Of a DNA stretch of 64,000 bases, positions 24,951 through 32,979 are shown piece by piece; the stretch's first letter is position 1, and each line of letters starts with the position of its first letter. The stretch is from Actinomycetota bacterium (lineage in GTDB: Bacteria; Actinomycetota; Actinomycetes; Streptosporangiales; Streptosporangiaceae). The position numbers were made by a program, and so were the translations under genes. Where the stretch lies: assembly GCA_027313705.1 (NCBI GenBank), contig DAHVDE010000005.1, forward strand, positions 1-64,000. The letters run 5' to 3'. The notes below the pieces were generated by a model, which was given only the letters and a program-made list of their open reading frames with translations, was not told the origin of the DNA and did not search any database.

Positions 24951-27671
24951 ATGAGCCCCGCGCCCGAGCCCGAGCCCACCGGCAAGTCCGGAAAAGAACC
25001 TGACGGCTATTCCCTGCTGACCGATGGCACTTCTGTCCTGATCAGGCAGGCTCGGCCCGCGGACTTCGACGCCGTGCGCGACCTGCACCACGCGATGTCG
25101 TCCGACAATATTTACCTGCGGTTCTTCAGCATGAGCCCGGTTAGCGCGGATCGTGAGGCCCAGCGGCTGTGCCGGCCGCCTGAGCCGGGCCACGTCGCGC
25201 TGATCGCCGCGCAGGGCGACGCGGTCGTGGGCGTGGCAAGCTATGAGATGACCGGGCAGGACAAGGCAGAGGTCGCGTTCGCGGTCGCCGACGAGATGCA
25301 CGGACGAGGCGTCGCCACCTTGCTGCTCGACTATCTCGTATCGATCGCCAGGCAGCATCACGTGCGCGGGTTCACCGCCCAGGTTCTCGCCGACAACTCC
25401 GCGATGCTCAAGGTATTCGCCGACGCCGGCCTGCCGGTCCGGCGCCGCGTGGACGCCGGGGTCATCGAGATCGACATACCGCTTCCAGCCGGTGAAGCCG
25501 ATGCCAGCCTCGCCGACTACCTGGACGCGGTATCACGCAGGGAGATCGGCTCGGGCGTCGCCAGCCTCACGCACCTGCTCAGGCCGGCCAGGGTCGCGGT
25601 GATCGGCGCCAGCCGCCGCGAGGACTCGGTCGGGGCGCGGATCTTGAGCAACATCGTGAGCGCGGGCTACCAGGGAACCGTTTACCCAGTAAACCCGCAC
25701 GCTAACACCCTGCACGGCCTTACCTGCCTCAGGTCGGCGAGCGAGTTGCCGCGCGATGTCGACCTGGCGGTGGTGGCGGTGCCTGCCGATGCGGTAACGG
25801 ACGTCGCAGGGCAGTGCGGCCGCCGCGGCGTGCGCTCGCTCCTGGTCATCACCTCAGGGCTAGGCGCGGACGGCGCCCGGCTGCTTGCCACCTGCCGCAG
25901 GCACGGGATGCGGCTTGTCGGCCCTAACTGCTTCGGGCTTGCGGTTCCCGGCCTGGGACTCGACGCCACCTTCGGGCGCGATCACCTGCTGTCAGGCCGC
26001 GCAGGCCTCGCGGTGCAGTCGGGCGGAATAGGGATCTCCATCTCCGAGCACCTGTCGCGGCTTGGCATCGGCGTGTCCTCCTTCGTCTCCGTCGGCGACA
26101 AGCTCGACGTTTCCGGCAATGACCTGCTTACCTGGTGGGAGCAGGACGGGTCGACCACGCTGGCGGTCTTGTACCTGGAGTCATTCGGCAACCCGCGCAA
26201 GTTCGCCAGGAACGCGCGCCGTGTCGGCCAGCGGATGCCGGTCATGACCGTGATCGGCGGCCGGTCAGCCGCCGGGCAGCGGGCCGCCGCCTCGCACACG
26301 GCTGCGGCCGCCACCCCGCTGGTGACCAGGGAGGCGCTGTTCGGCCAGGCAGGCATCATCGTCGCCGCGAGTCTTGGTGAACTGATCGGCACCGCAGCGT
26401 TGCTGTCCTGCCAGCCGCTTCCGGCCGGAGGCAGGGTCGCGGTCGTGTCCAACGCCGGGGGCGCGGGGGTCCTGGCCGCCGACGCCTGCGGCGACAGCGG
26501 CCTTGAGCTCGCGGCATTCTCCGACCCGACGCTGCGGCGGCTGGCCGGCATCCTGCCCGCCGCCGCGACGATAGCGAACCCGCTTGACACCACGGCCGCG
26601 GTCAGCGCGAGCACCTTCCGCGCCTGCCTGGAAGCGGTCGCGGCGGACGAGTCGGTCGACGCGGTGATCAGCGTGGCGGCACCGACGGCGATGGCCGACC
26701 TGACTGGCGCGATGGGCGCCGCCTCGACCGGCAAGCCGCTCTGCGCCGTAGTACTCGACCAGCTAGAAGAGGTATGCCTGCGGCCGGAAAGGGGCAGCGC
26801 GGCCGACGGCGGGTCACCGCAGGCCACGCCAAGCTACGCCTATCCTGAGGACGCCGCGGCGGCGCTCGGGCACGCCGCCAGGTACAGCGCCTGGCGCGGC
26901 CGTCCGCAAGGCAAGGTGCCCGCGCTCGACGGCGTTCGCGGTGACGACGCGCGCGAGCTGGTAGCCGGCTTCCTGGCGGGCAGTCAGGCCGGCGGCTGGC
27001 TGCCCGCGACCCTGGTACGCGAACTGCTCGACTGCTACCAGATCCCGCAGGTCTCCACCGTCCTGGTCGGGCCGGGCAGCGAGCGTGACGTGCTCGCCGC
27101 AGCGGCGGCGCTTGCCGGGCCGGTCGTGCTCAAGGCCGAGGTGCCCGGCCTGGTGCACAAGACCGAGGCGGGTGCGGTCAAGCTCGACCTGCGCAGCCGG
27201 GACGAGGTCGCGCTCGCCTACCGCGACCTGTCGGCAAAGTTCGGCGATACGCTCGCTGGCGTGCTTGTCCAGCCGATGGCGCGCGAAGGTGCCGAGGTGC
27301 TGATCGGCGTCGCCCACGACCCGGTGTTCGGGCCACTCGTGGTGTTCGGGCTCGGCGGTGTCGCGACCGACATCCTGCACGACCACGCGGCCAGGCTCAC
27401 GCCGCTGACGGACACCGACGCCCGCGAGCTGATCCGCGGCGTGCGGGCCGCGCGGCTGCTTGACGGGTACGCAGGCCGGCCCCCCGCCGACGTCGACGCG
27501 CTCGCGGATGTCTTGCTGAGGGTCGCCAGGCTCGCCGATGACGTGCCTGAAGTGGCCGCACTCGACCTGAATCCCGTGCTCGCCCGCGCAGACGGCTGTG
27601 TCGCCGTTGACGCCCGCGTCCGGGTCTTTCCTGTCCAGCCCGCAGACCCGTACCTGCGGCAGCTTCGCTGA
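24951..27671 (+). CDS. GNAT–ADP-forming acyl-CoA synthetase fusion
   Basis: This 906-residue protein has an N-terminal GNAT acetyltransferase domain (about 20–175; ADEMHGRGVATLLLDYLV is the acetyl-CoA loop). A CoA-binding Rossmann domain (about 205–295), succinyl-CoA-synthetase-like domains (about 300–480) and a C-terminal ATP-grasp domain (about 680–900) follow. The phosphohistidine position is kept: SHTAA with H449. Two roles are possible: ATP-forming conversion of acetyl-CoA to acetate, or protein lysine acetylation as in Pat enzymes. The retained His favours, but does not prove, the first. Beside pyruvate:ferredoxin oxidoreductase it would yield ATP from acetyl-CoA. There is no clear ribosome binding site. 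Confidence 0.9.
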   Translation: MSPAPEPEPTGKSGKEPDGYSLLTDGTSVLIRQARPADFDAVRDLHHAMSSDNIYLRFFSMSPVSADREAQRLCRPPEPGHVALIAAQGDAVVGVASYEMTGQDKAEVAFAVADEMHGRGVATLLLDYLVSIARQHHVRGFTAQVLADNSAMLKVFADAGLPVRRRVDAGVIEIDIPLPAGEADASLADYLDAVSRREIGSGVASLTHLLRPARVAVIGASRREDSVGARILSNIVSAGYQGTVYPVNPHANTLHGLTCLRSASELPRDVDLAVVAVPADAVTDVAGQCGRRGVRSLLVITSGLGADGARLLATCRRHGMRLVGPNCFGLAVPGLGLDATFGRDHLLSGRAGLAVQSGGIGISISEHLSRLGIGVSSFVSVGDKLDVSGNDLLTWWEQDGSTTLAVLYLESFGNPRKFARNARRVGQRMPVMTVIGGRSAAGQRAAASHTAAAATPLVTREALFGQAGIIVAASLGELIGTAALLSCQPLPAGGRVAVVSNAGGAGVLAADACGDSGLELAAFSDPTLRRLAGILPAAATIANPLDTTAAVSASTFRACLEAVAADESVDAVISVAAPTAMADLTGAMGAASTGKPLCAVVLDQLEEVCLRPERGSAADGGSPQATPSYAYPEDAAAALGHAARYSAWRGRPQGKVPALDGVRGDDARELVAGFLAGSQAGGWLPATLVRELLDCYQIPQVSTVLVGPGSERDVLAAAAALAGPVVLKAEVPGLVHKTEAGAVKLDLRSRDEVALAYRDLSAKFGDTLAGVLVQPMAREGAEVLIGVAHDPVFGPLVVFGLGGVATDILHDHAARLTPLTDTDARELIRGVRAARLLDGYAGRPPADVDALADVLLRVARLADDVPEVAALDLNPVLARADGCVAVDARVRVFPVQPADPYLRQLR

Positions 27672-27707
27672 TCGTGGTGAATTCTGGTGGAGAAAGGATC
27701 GTAGAAA

Positions 27708-28202
27708 ATGTCCGGTACCAATGGCAGTAATTTCCGGCGCATCGTCGTCGGGGTGGATGGATCGCCGTCGTCGCAGGCCGCGCTGAGCTGGGCCATCGGG
27801 CAAGCGGAGCTGACCGGCGACACGGTACTTGCCGTCGCCGCCTGGGAGTACCCGATTGCGGCAGGCGGCTACGGCTGGGGGCCTGTCGTCATGGCGCAGG
27901 ACCTGGACATGGAATCGGTCACCAGGAAGTCCCTGGCCGATGCCGTCGCCCGCGCGCGGCCCGCCGGCAGCCAGGTAACGGTAGAAGAGCAGGTGACTGA
28001 GGGCTACCCGCCGAGCGTGCTGATCGACGCGTCGGCCAGGGCCGACCTGCTTGTCGTGGGCAGCAGGGGGCACGGGACGTTCGCCGACGCCCTGCTCGGA
28101 TCGGTCAGCCAGCACTGCGCGCACCACGCGAAGTGCCCGGTGGTAATCGTGCGCGCCAGGCCAGGCGATCAGCAGGTTCAAAGGACGAGCAGCCCTGGTT
28201 AA
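27708..28202 (+). CDS. Universal stress protein (UspA family)
   Basis: This 164-residue single Usp domain opens with RRIVVGVDGSPSSQAALSWAIGQA. It has the nucleotide-binding signature GSRGHGTFADALLGSVSQHCAHHAKCPVVIV. The middle segment (AAWEYPIAAGGYGWGPVVMAQD) is the type found in actinobacterial tandem Usp proteins. ATG at 27708 is preceded by AAAGGA. The gap to the synthetase gene is 36 bp, so cotranscription with it is likely. Confidence 0.93.
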   Translation: MSGTNGSNFRRIVVGVDGSPSSQAALSWAIGQAELTGDTVLAVAAWEYPIAAGGYGWGPVVMAQDLDMESVTRKSLADAVARARPAGSQVTVEEQVTEGYPPSVLIDASARADLLVVGSRGHGTFADALLGSVSQHCAHHAKCPVVIVRARPGDQQVQRTSSPG

Positions 28203-28203
28203 T

Positions 28204-28222
28204 CTTGCCTATAGCAGGCAAG
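28204..28222 (+). repeat. Short inverted repeat between two Usp genes
   Basis: CTTGCCT (28204–28210) and AGGCAAG (28216–28222) form a 7-bp stem with a 5-nt loop just after the first Usp stop. No T-run follows. It may be an mRNA-processing or stabilising hairpin within the operon. Confidence 0.35.
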
Positions 28223-28257
28223 CATTGCCCGAGCCAGAGCGCACAGAAGGAGGAGGC

Positions 28258-28695
28258 ATGGCCGGAATAGTCGTAGGCGTCGATCAGTCGGTGCACGCGC
28301 ACCGCGTCCTTGACTGGGCGATGCGGGAGGCCGCCGTCAGGGGAACCACCTTGACCGTGCTCTCCGTCATCCCTGCCATGGCCAGTCCGTGGACCGGGCA
28401 CGCGCTGACCGTGCCCGATGCCGGCCATGCCATCGCGCAGGCACGTGAGGTGACGGAGGAGGCACTCGCCAAGTCGGCGGGCAGGCTCGGCGAGCTGCAG
28501 CCGTCCTCAGTCACCGTCAGAGCCTTCACCGGCTTCCCTGCGCAGGCGCTGGTTGACGCCTCCCGCGACGCTGACCTGCTCGTGGTGGGATCGCGCGGCT
28601 CAGGCGGCTTCGGCGAGCTTCTGCTCGGCTCGGTCGCCAGCCAGGTGTCTCATCACGCGAACTGCCCGGTAGTGATCGTGCCCTCTGGGCGCTAG
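28258..28695 (+). CDS. Universal stress protein (UspA family)
   Basis: This 145-residue Usp domain starts AGIVVGVDQSVHAHRVLDWAMREA and has the ATP motif GSRGSGGFGELLLGSVASQVSHHANCPVVIV. It is most like the Usp at 24363, with which it shares the spacer arrangement (a Pro/His-rich middle). This suggests duplication. ATG at 28258 directly follows a strong GGAGGAGG. It lies 14 bp before dosR. Confidence 0.93.
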   Translation: MAGIVVGVDQSVHAHRVLDWAMREAAVRGTTLTVLSVIPAMASPWTGHALTVPDAGHAIAQAREVTEEALAKSAGRLGELQPSSVTVRAFTGFPAQALVDASRDADLLVVGSRGSGGFGELLLGSVASQVSHHANCPVVIVPSGR

Positions 28696-28709
28696 CGAAA
28701 TAAGGAAAA

Positions 28710-29381
28710 ATGAGTACTACCCCCATCAAGGTGTTCTTGCTCGATGACCATGAGATCGTCCGCCGCGGCGTGCGCGAGCTGCTCGAGGCGGAAGAAGACA
28801 TCGAAGTCATCGGCGAGGCGGGCACAGCGGAATCGGCGCTGGCCAGGATCCCCGCCCTGCGGCCGGATGTCGCGGTGCTTGACGTCCGGCTGCCCGACGG
28901 CGACGGGGTCAGCGTGTGCCGTGACATCCGGTCGAAGATGCCCGAGGTGGCCTGTCTCATGCTGACCTCGTTCGGCGACGACGAGGCGCTATTCGACGCG
29001 ATCATGGCCGGCGCGTCAGGCTACGTGCTCAAGCAGATCCGCGGCATCGACCTGGTCGGCGCGGTACGATCGGTCGCCGCAGGCGCCTCGCTGCTCGACC
29101 CGCAGGCCGCCAGCCGGGTGATGCGGCGGATGCGGGACCAGGCTGCCAGGGCCGACCCGCTGGCAGGCCTGACCCCGCAGGAAAGGCGCATCCTCGAGCT
29201 CATCGGCGACGGGCTGACCAACCGGCAGATCGGCGAGCGGATGTTCCTCGCCGAGAAGACGGTGAAAAACTACGTGTCAGCGCTGTTCGCCAAGCTCGGC
29301 ATGGAACGGCGCACCCAGGCGGCCGCCTACGCCGTCCGCGTGCTCGGCGAAAGCGAGCACGGCAGGGAACCTCATCTCTAG
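28710..29381 (+). CDS. dosR: DosR/DevR-type response regulator
   Basis: This 223-residue NarL/LuxR-family regulator closely resembles mycobacterial DosR over its full length. The receiver domain has acidic residues D12–D13, phospho-acceptor D58 ([16 protein letters not shown]), T86 and K108. The C-terminal HTH contains [23 protein letters not shown] followed by [12 protein letters not shown]. The recognition-helix core EKTVKNYVS is the same as I recall for DosR. It probably senses oxygen or NO status through a heme histidine kinase, but no kinase gene is present in this window. It follows the Usp gene by 14 bp with AAGGAAAA before ATG, and is probably transcribed with the regulon genes it controls. 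Confidence 0.92.
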   Translation: MSTTPIKVFLLDDHEIVRRGVRELLEAEEDIEVIGEAGTAESALARIPALRPDVAVLDVRLPDGDGVSVCRDIRSKMPEVACLMLTSFGDDEALFDAIMAGASGYVLKQIRGIDLVGAVRSVAAGASLLDPQAASRVMRRMRDQAARADPLAGLTPQERRILELIGDGLTNRQIGERMFLAEKTVKNYVSALFAKLGMERRTQAAAYAVRVLGESEHGREPHL

Positions 29382-31126
29382 CGGATCCTGACCTGATCGG
29401 ATTCGGGCTTGGGCACGCCGCGAAGCACCGTGATCGCCTCGAGCGTCGACTGGTAGACGAAGCACTCGCGCTTGGGGCTGGCCAGGAACCTGGCGGCGGC
29501 CGCGACCGGTTCCGCCGCGCCAGGCGCCTGGCCAAGTGCACGCGACTCCCCGACCGCCGCGCAGGCGGTCTTGACCGCATGCGCCACCATGATCGGCGAA
29601 ACCGAGTGATCTTCAGCCGCCGCCTGGATGAGTGATCGCTCGAGTTCCTCGCGCGGCCCCTGGTAGCCGCGCGCCAGGGCGGCCGCCGCCTGCGGGTCCC
29701 GGCCGACGATCGCTTGACGCACCTGCGCGGAGTCTTCCGTCACGTGCCGTTCCTGGCCGCCGCCTGGCGCGCGGACGTCCGGATGGTCGAACTGGCCGGT
29801 CCACTGCACGAACCAGGCCGCGTGGAACAGCCCGCGCAGCACCTGCGGCGACGGGTCAGCCGACCAGGCCCAGCGCAGCGCGTTCAGGTATGTCAGCGTG
29901 TGGGTGACGTCCAGCCATCCCCACTCGTTGGTGTCGTCGAGGTCCAGGTCAATATCGAACCTGGCCAGCCGCTGTGACGCGGCCAGGCTAGTCGCGTCGA
30001 TGACCGCGCGGACCGGCGCGCCGCCCTCCAGCGCCCCGATCAGCGCCGCCGCGGCTTCCTGCGGCGAGCCGTCGGTCAGTGCGCGCTGGTAAGCGGCTGA
30101 CCCGAATGTGCCGGTCCCGTCGAGCCTGACGAGCGAGGCCAGATCGGGCGCCGCGGCTTCCCATACACGCAGGAACTTGCGCATGTAGGGCAGTTTGTCG
30201 TACCTGGTCCCCCAGGTCATCTCGGGTGCCAGCGGCGAGAGCACCGTGTCGGCCTCCTGCCAGCCGAGCCGGCCGAGCATCTCGAACGCCTTCTGCGTGA
30301 AGATCATCGAGTGCCCGTAGGCCAGGAAGTGGTCGGTCACCGCGGTGAGCAGCAGGTGCCTGATCGCGGCCGGGCTGACCCGCGCCGCGATCAGCCCGCG
30401 CAGCAATGCCTCGGCCTCATCGGCCCTTTCCTCGTCGACGAGCACCGGGTAGGCCGCCATGGCATCGGCGAGGGATCCGTAGTCCGCGACCGGGTCTGCC
30501 GGGTCCGGCCGCGACCGCGCGGGGCGGCGTACCTGACTCTCTGATGCGACCGCCAGGCCCTGGATGACAGGGAGCGCGCGCAGCGACTCGTCGAAGAACT
30601 CGCTCATAGCCAGGCAGTCGGCCAGCGTGGCCAGCGAATGATCCCAGCCGTACTCGGCCCGCGGCGCGGCATACCTGACCCCTTCGCGCACCACGTCGGC
30701 CAGTGGCGTGCCGATCCGCTGCAATCGCATCGCGTCCCTGGCCATCCGGCCGATGTCCAGGTCGTCCATGGCGGCGACCAGGCTGGCGAACAACTCCGGC
30801 CTGATCTCTTCCGCCGACGGGTCAGTGACGTCGACGAATACCTGGCCATCGCGGACCTGGACCGGGTAGATCCTGATGTTCTCGCCGCCGTGGCGGCACG
30901 CGCCGGTCTTCAGGTCGAACTTCCAGTTGTGCCAGGCGCAGGTGAGCATCTGCCCTGTCACATCACCGCGCACGAGCGCGTACCCCTGGTGCGGGCAGCG
31001 GTTGTCGCAGGCGAAAACCCCGGCCGCGGTGCGAAACAACGCGATCCTCTTGTCCAGGTACGCGAACGACTTCGCGCCGCCATCCCTGATGTCCTCAAGC
31101 GCCGCCGCGTGCACCCAGCCGCTCAC
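29378..31126 (-). CDS. Rieske 2Fe-2S protein with large helical C-terminal domain
   Basis: In this 582-residue protein residues 1–100 form a Rieske domain with CPHQG and CAWHNW (C44, H46, C63, H66), close to ferredoxin-type Rieske proteins. The remaining 480 residues are helical and histidine-rich: [36 protein letters not shown] and [16 protein letters not shown]. That could form a metal or cofactor site, perhaps related to questin-oxidase-like proteins, though this is only a guess. There is no signal peptide. GTG at 31126 follows AGGAGG. Its stop codon overlaps the dosR stop in a shared CTAG. A half-conserved DosR-like site lies 38 nt upstream. Confidence 0.8.
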   Translation of the reverse strand: MSGWVHAAALEDIRDGGAKSFAYLDKRIALFRTAAGVFACDNRCPHQGYALVRGDVTGQMLTCAWHNWKFDLKTGACRHGGENIRIYPVQVRDGQVFVDVTDPSAEEIRPELFASLVAAMDDLDIGRMARDAMRLQRIGTPLADVVREGVRYAAPRAEYGWDHSLATLADCLAMSEFFDESLRALPVIQGLAVASESQVRRPARSRPDPADPVADYGSLADAMAAYPVLVDEERADEAEALLRGLIAARVSPAAIRHLLLTAVTDHFLAYGHSMIFTQKAFEMLGRLGWQEADTVLSPLAPEMTWGTRYDKLPYMRKFLRVWEAAAPDLASLVRLDGTGTFGSAAYQRALTDGSPQEAAAALIGALEGGAPVRAVIDATSLAASQRLARFDIDLDLDDTNEWGWLDVTHTLTYLNALRWAWSADPSPQVLRGLFHAAWFVQWTGQFDHPDVRAPGGGQERHVTEDSAQVRQAIVGRDPQAAAALARGYQGPREELERSLIQAAAEDHSVSPIMVAHAVKTACAAVGESRALGQAPGAAEPVAAAARFLASPKRECFVYQSTLEAITVLRGVPKPESDQVRIR

Positions 31127-31164
31127 GTCTGCCTCCTGGTGTTCTGATGCCGAGTCAGACGCTA

Positions 31165-31178
31165 GTTCTTAAAGTCCG
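31165..31178 (-). promoter_or_regulatory. Weak DosR-like half-site before the Rieske gene
   Basis: On the minus strand CGGACTTTAAGAAC has the left half-site (GGACTTT) but a poor right half. It ends 38 nt before the GTG start, a spacing like that of the stronger boxes. It is tentative. Confidence 0.3.
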
Positions 31179-31222
31179 CTTGAAGTCAAGTGGCTCGCTC
31201 GTTCCGCTTCTGGTCGCGCGAG

Positions 31223-31723
31223 TCAGGGTGTGAGGCCGAGGGCGGCGTGGACGTCGAGGTCGTCCATCTCGTCCTCGTCCTGCGCTACGTCCCTGCGCCG
31301 CCATCGGCCAGGGATGACCAGCGGGATGATCATGGCCGCGCCCAGCATGGCGAGCACGCCGCTGAAAAGAAGATCGGTGAGGCCTTTGGCGAAGGTGCTG
31401 CCCGCCAGCGGCAGGTACCTGACCGCGTAACTGCTGTGCGCTGCTACCAGCGCCGACCAGCCGAGCAGCACGAGCCCTGGCAAGCCGGTAGCCAGTGCCG
31501 ATACGCGGGGCATGGCCAGCAGGAAGCCGAGCAGCAGTCCGGTGCCCGCTACCGCGCCGACAGCGGTCAGGCCTTCGGTGCTGGTGAGCGCGTGCCCGTG
31601 CAGCCCGATGATGCGCTCAGTACCCCAGCAGCCCGCGAAGAACAAAGACGCAAGCAGTACCAGCGCCAAGACCAATCCAGTGAAGTGCCGCATCGATCGC
31701 CACATCCCTCCGGTCAAACGCAT
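31223..31723 (-). CDS. Small four-helix membrane protein, unknown function
   Basis: The protein has 166 residues, or 155 if it starts at the internal ATG at 31690. Four TM helices are predicted at about 14–33, 48–70, 78–95 and 112–137. An acidic cytoplasmic tail ends in DVAQDEDEMDDLDVHAALG. No family is recognised. It lies 96 bp after the Rieske gene start region on the same strand, reading toward it, and so could be transcribed ahead of that gene. Confidence 0.65.
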   Translation of the reverse strand: MRLTGGMWRSMRHFTGLVLALVLLASLFFAGCWGTERIIGLHGHALTSTEGLTAVGAVAGTGLLLGFLLAMPRVSALATGLPGLVLLGWSALVAAHSSYAVRYLPLAGSTFAKGLTDLLFSGVLAMLGAAMIIPLVIPGRWRRRDVAQDEDEMDDLDVHAALGLTP

Positions 31724-31923
31724 CCGAGGACCTGGCTCCCCAACGCCGGCCGGTTAAGCAGAAGCTCCCGGCCTGCGGCCGCCCGGCAGGCGGCACCCGC
31801 AGCCCGCAACGCCGCCACTAAAGGAAACGGCGCGCGCGGCTTAGCCAACTGGCACATTACCGACCTGCCGCCTGCCGGACGGCGATATGCCGATAGTCGG
31901 CTGCCGCTCGCTAACCGGCAGAA

Positions 31924-32979
31924 TCAGCGGTTCAGCAGGCTCACCCGCAGCCGGTTGACCGGCTCAAGCAGTTCGTAGGCGAGGTAGTCGCCCCGCTTGA
32001 CCAGCGTGAACTTAATGCCGCGTGCGCCCGGGGGCACCTGGTAGCCGGCGGGCTGGTAACGCTCGAAGTCGTCGTGCATGCGCTGGAAAAATTGCCTGCG
32101 CTTGTCACGCGGGACCAGGCCGGGCAGGCCGACTCGCGCGACCCCGAACCCGGTCGTCTGGAGTATGGCGCTGTAGTGCCAGATCGCGCGCTCGAACACG
32201 GCGGACCGCACGGCGCTGGTCGCGACCGGATCACCGTCGGCGGCCAGCTTGTTCAGCAGGCAGAAGACCTCTTCGTAGGCGCAGAAAACGGCCAGGTGAT
32301 CGGCGCTCGTGGTCGCCATGAACGAGCCAGGCCTTGACTTTCGGTAGCAATAGCACTCCTGGTCGAGCGCCGCGAGCCGGCCGGCGAAGAGCGCGGCGCA
32401 GGTGACAGGGATGTCTTCGTGAATGCCGGCGCGGAACCGCTCCCCCAGGCCGGCCAGGAACTCACGGCGGAACAGCTTGCTCCATGCCGTCATGGTCAAC
32501 TCGATCAGCCTCGGGTCGTCGGCTAGCGTGAACACGCCGGCCGGCGCCGACCTGAGCAATTCGCCGCCAGGGCCAGGTGCCGACCCGCCGTCAGGAAACA
32601 ACTCGCGGAAGCCGATCAGCAGCACGTCGGGCCGGCCGGCCGCCAGCTTCGCGCTGATCGCGCCGAAGGCCGTCGGCGTGACCATGTCGTCCCCGTCGAC
32701 GAACCACACATAGCTGCCGCCCGCCAGGTCGAGCCCGGCATTGCGCGCGTTGCCAGGGCCGCCTGGACTGGCCAGGTGCACTACCTTCAGCCTGCGGTCC
32801 GTGCGAGCGCGCTCGTCGAGCAGTTCACCGCACCCGTCGGGCGACGCGTCATCCACGGCGATCACCTCAACGCTGACCGCATCCTGGCGCAGGACGGAAT
32901 CGAGGCAGTCGCCGAGGTGGCGGCGAACCTCGTGAACGGGGATGACGACGCTGACCAGCGGCGCTTCCTCAGCCGACAT
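31924..32979 (-). CDS. Family 2 glycosyltransferase
   Basis: This 351-residue GT-A fold protein has the N-terminal domain PLVSVVIPVHEVRRHLGDCLDSVL and AVDDASPDGCGELLDE. The metal-binding DGDD motif is in YVWFVDGDDMVTP. The acceptor half ends without TM helices. It resembles CDP-glycerol/teichoic-acid-type or exopolysaccharide GT2 enzymes; the donor is not predictable. ATG at 32979 overlaps the MMPL gene end by 11 bp, so transport of a lipid or glycolipid by the partner is a reasonable inference. Confidence 0.88.
   Translation of the reverse strand: MSAEEAPLVSVVIPVHEVRRHLGDCLDSVLRQDAVSVEVIAVDDASPDGCGELLDERARTDRRLKVVHLASPGGPGNARNAGLDLAGGSYVWFVDGDDMVTPTAFGAISAKLAAGRPDVLLIGFRELFPDGGSAPGPGGELLRSAPAGVFTLADDPRLIELTMTAWSKLFRREFLAGLGERFRAGIHEDIPVTCAALFAGRLAALDQECYCYRKSRPGSFMATTSADHLAVFCAYEEVFCLLNKLAADGDPVATSAVRSAVFERAIWHYSAILQTTGFGVARVGLPGLVPRDKRRQFFQRMHDDFERYQPAGYQVPPGARGIKFTLVKRGDYLAYELLEPVNRLRVSLLNR

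Noticed and set aside
26814-28181. A 455-codon minus-strand frame across the synthetase and first Usp genes
   Set aside because: It spans two real plus-strand genes and the gap between them; no motif supports it.
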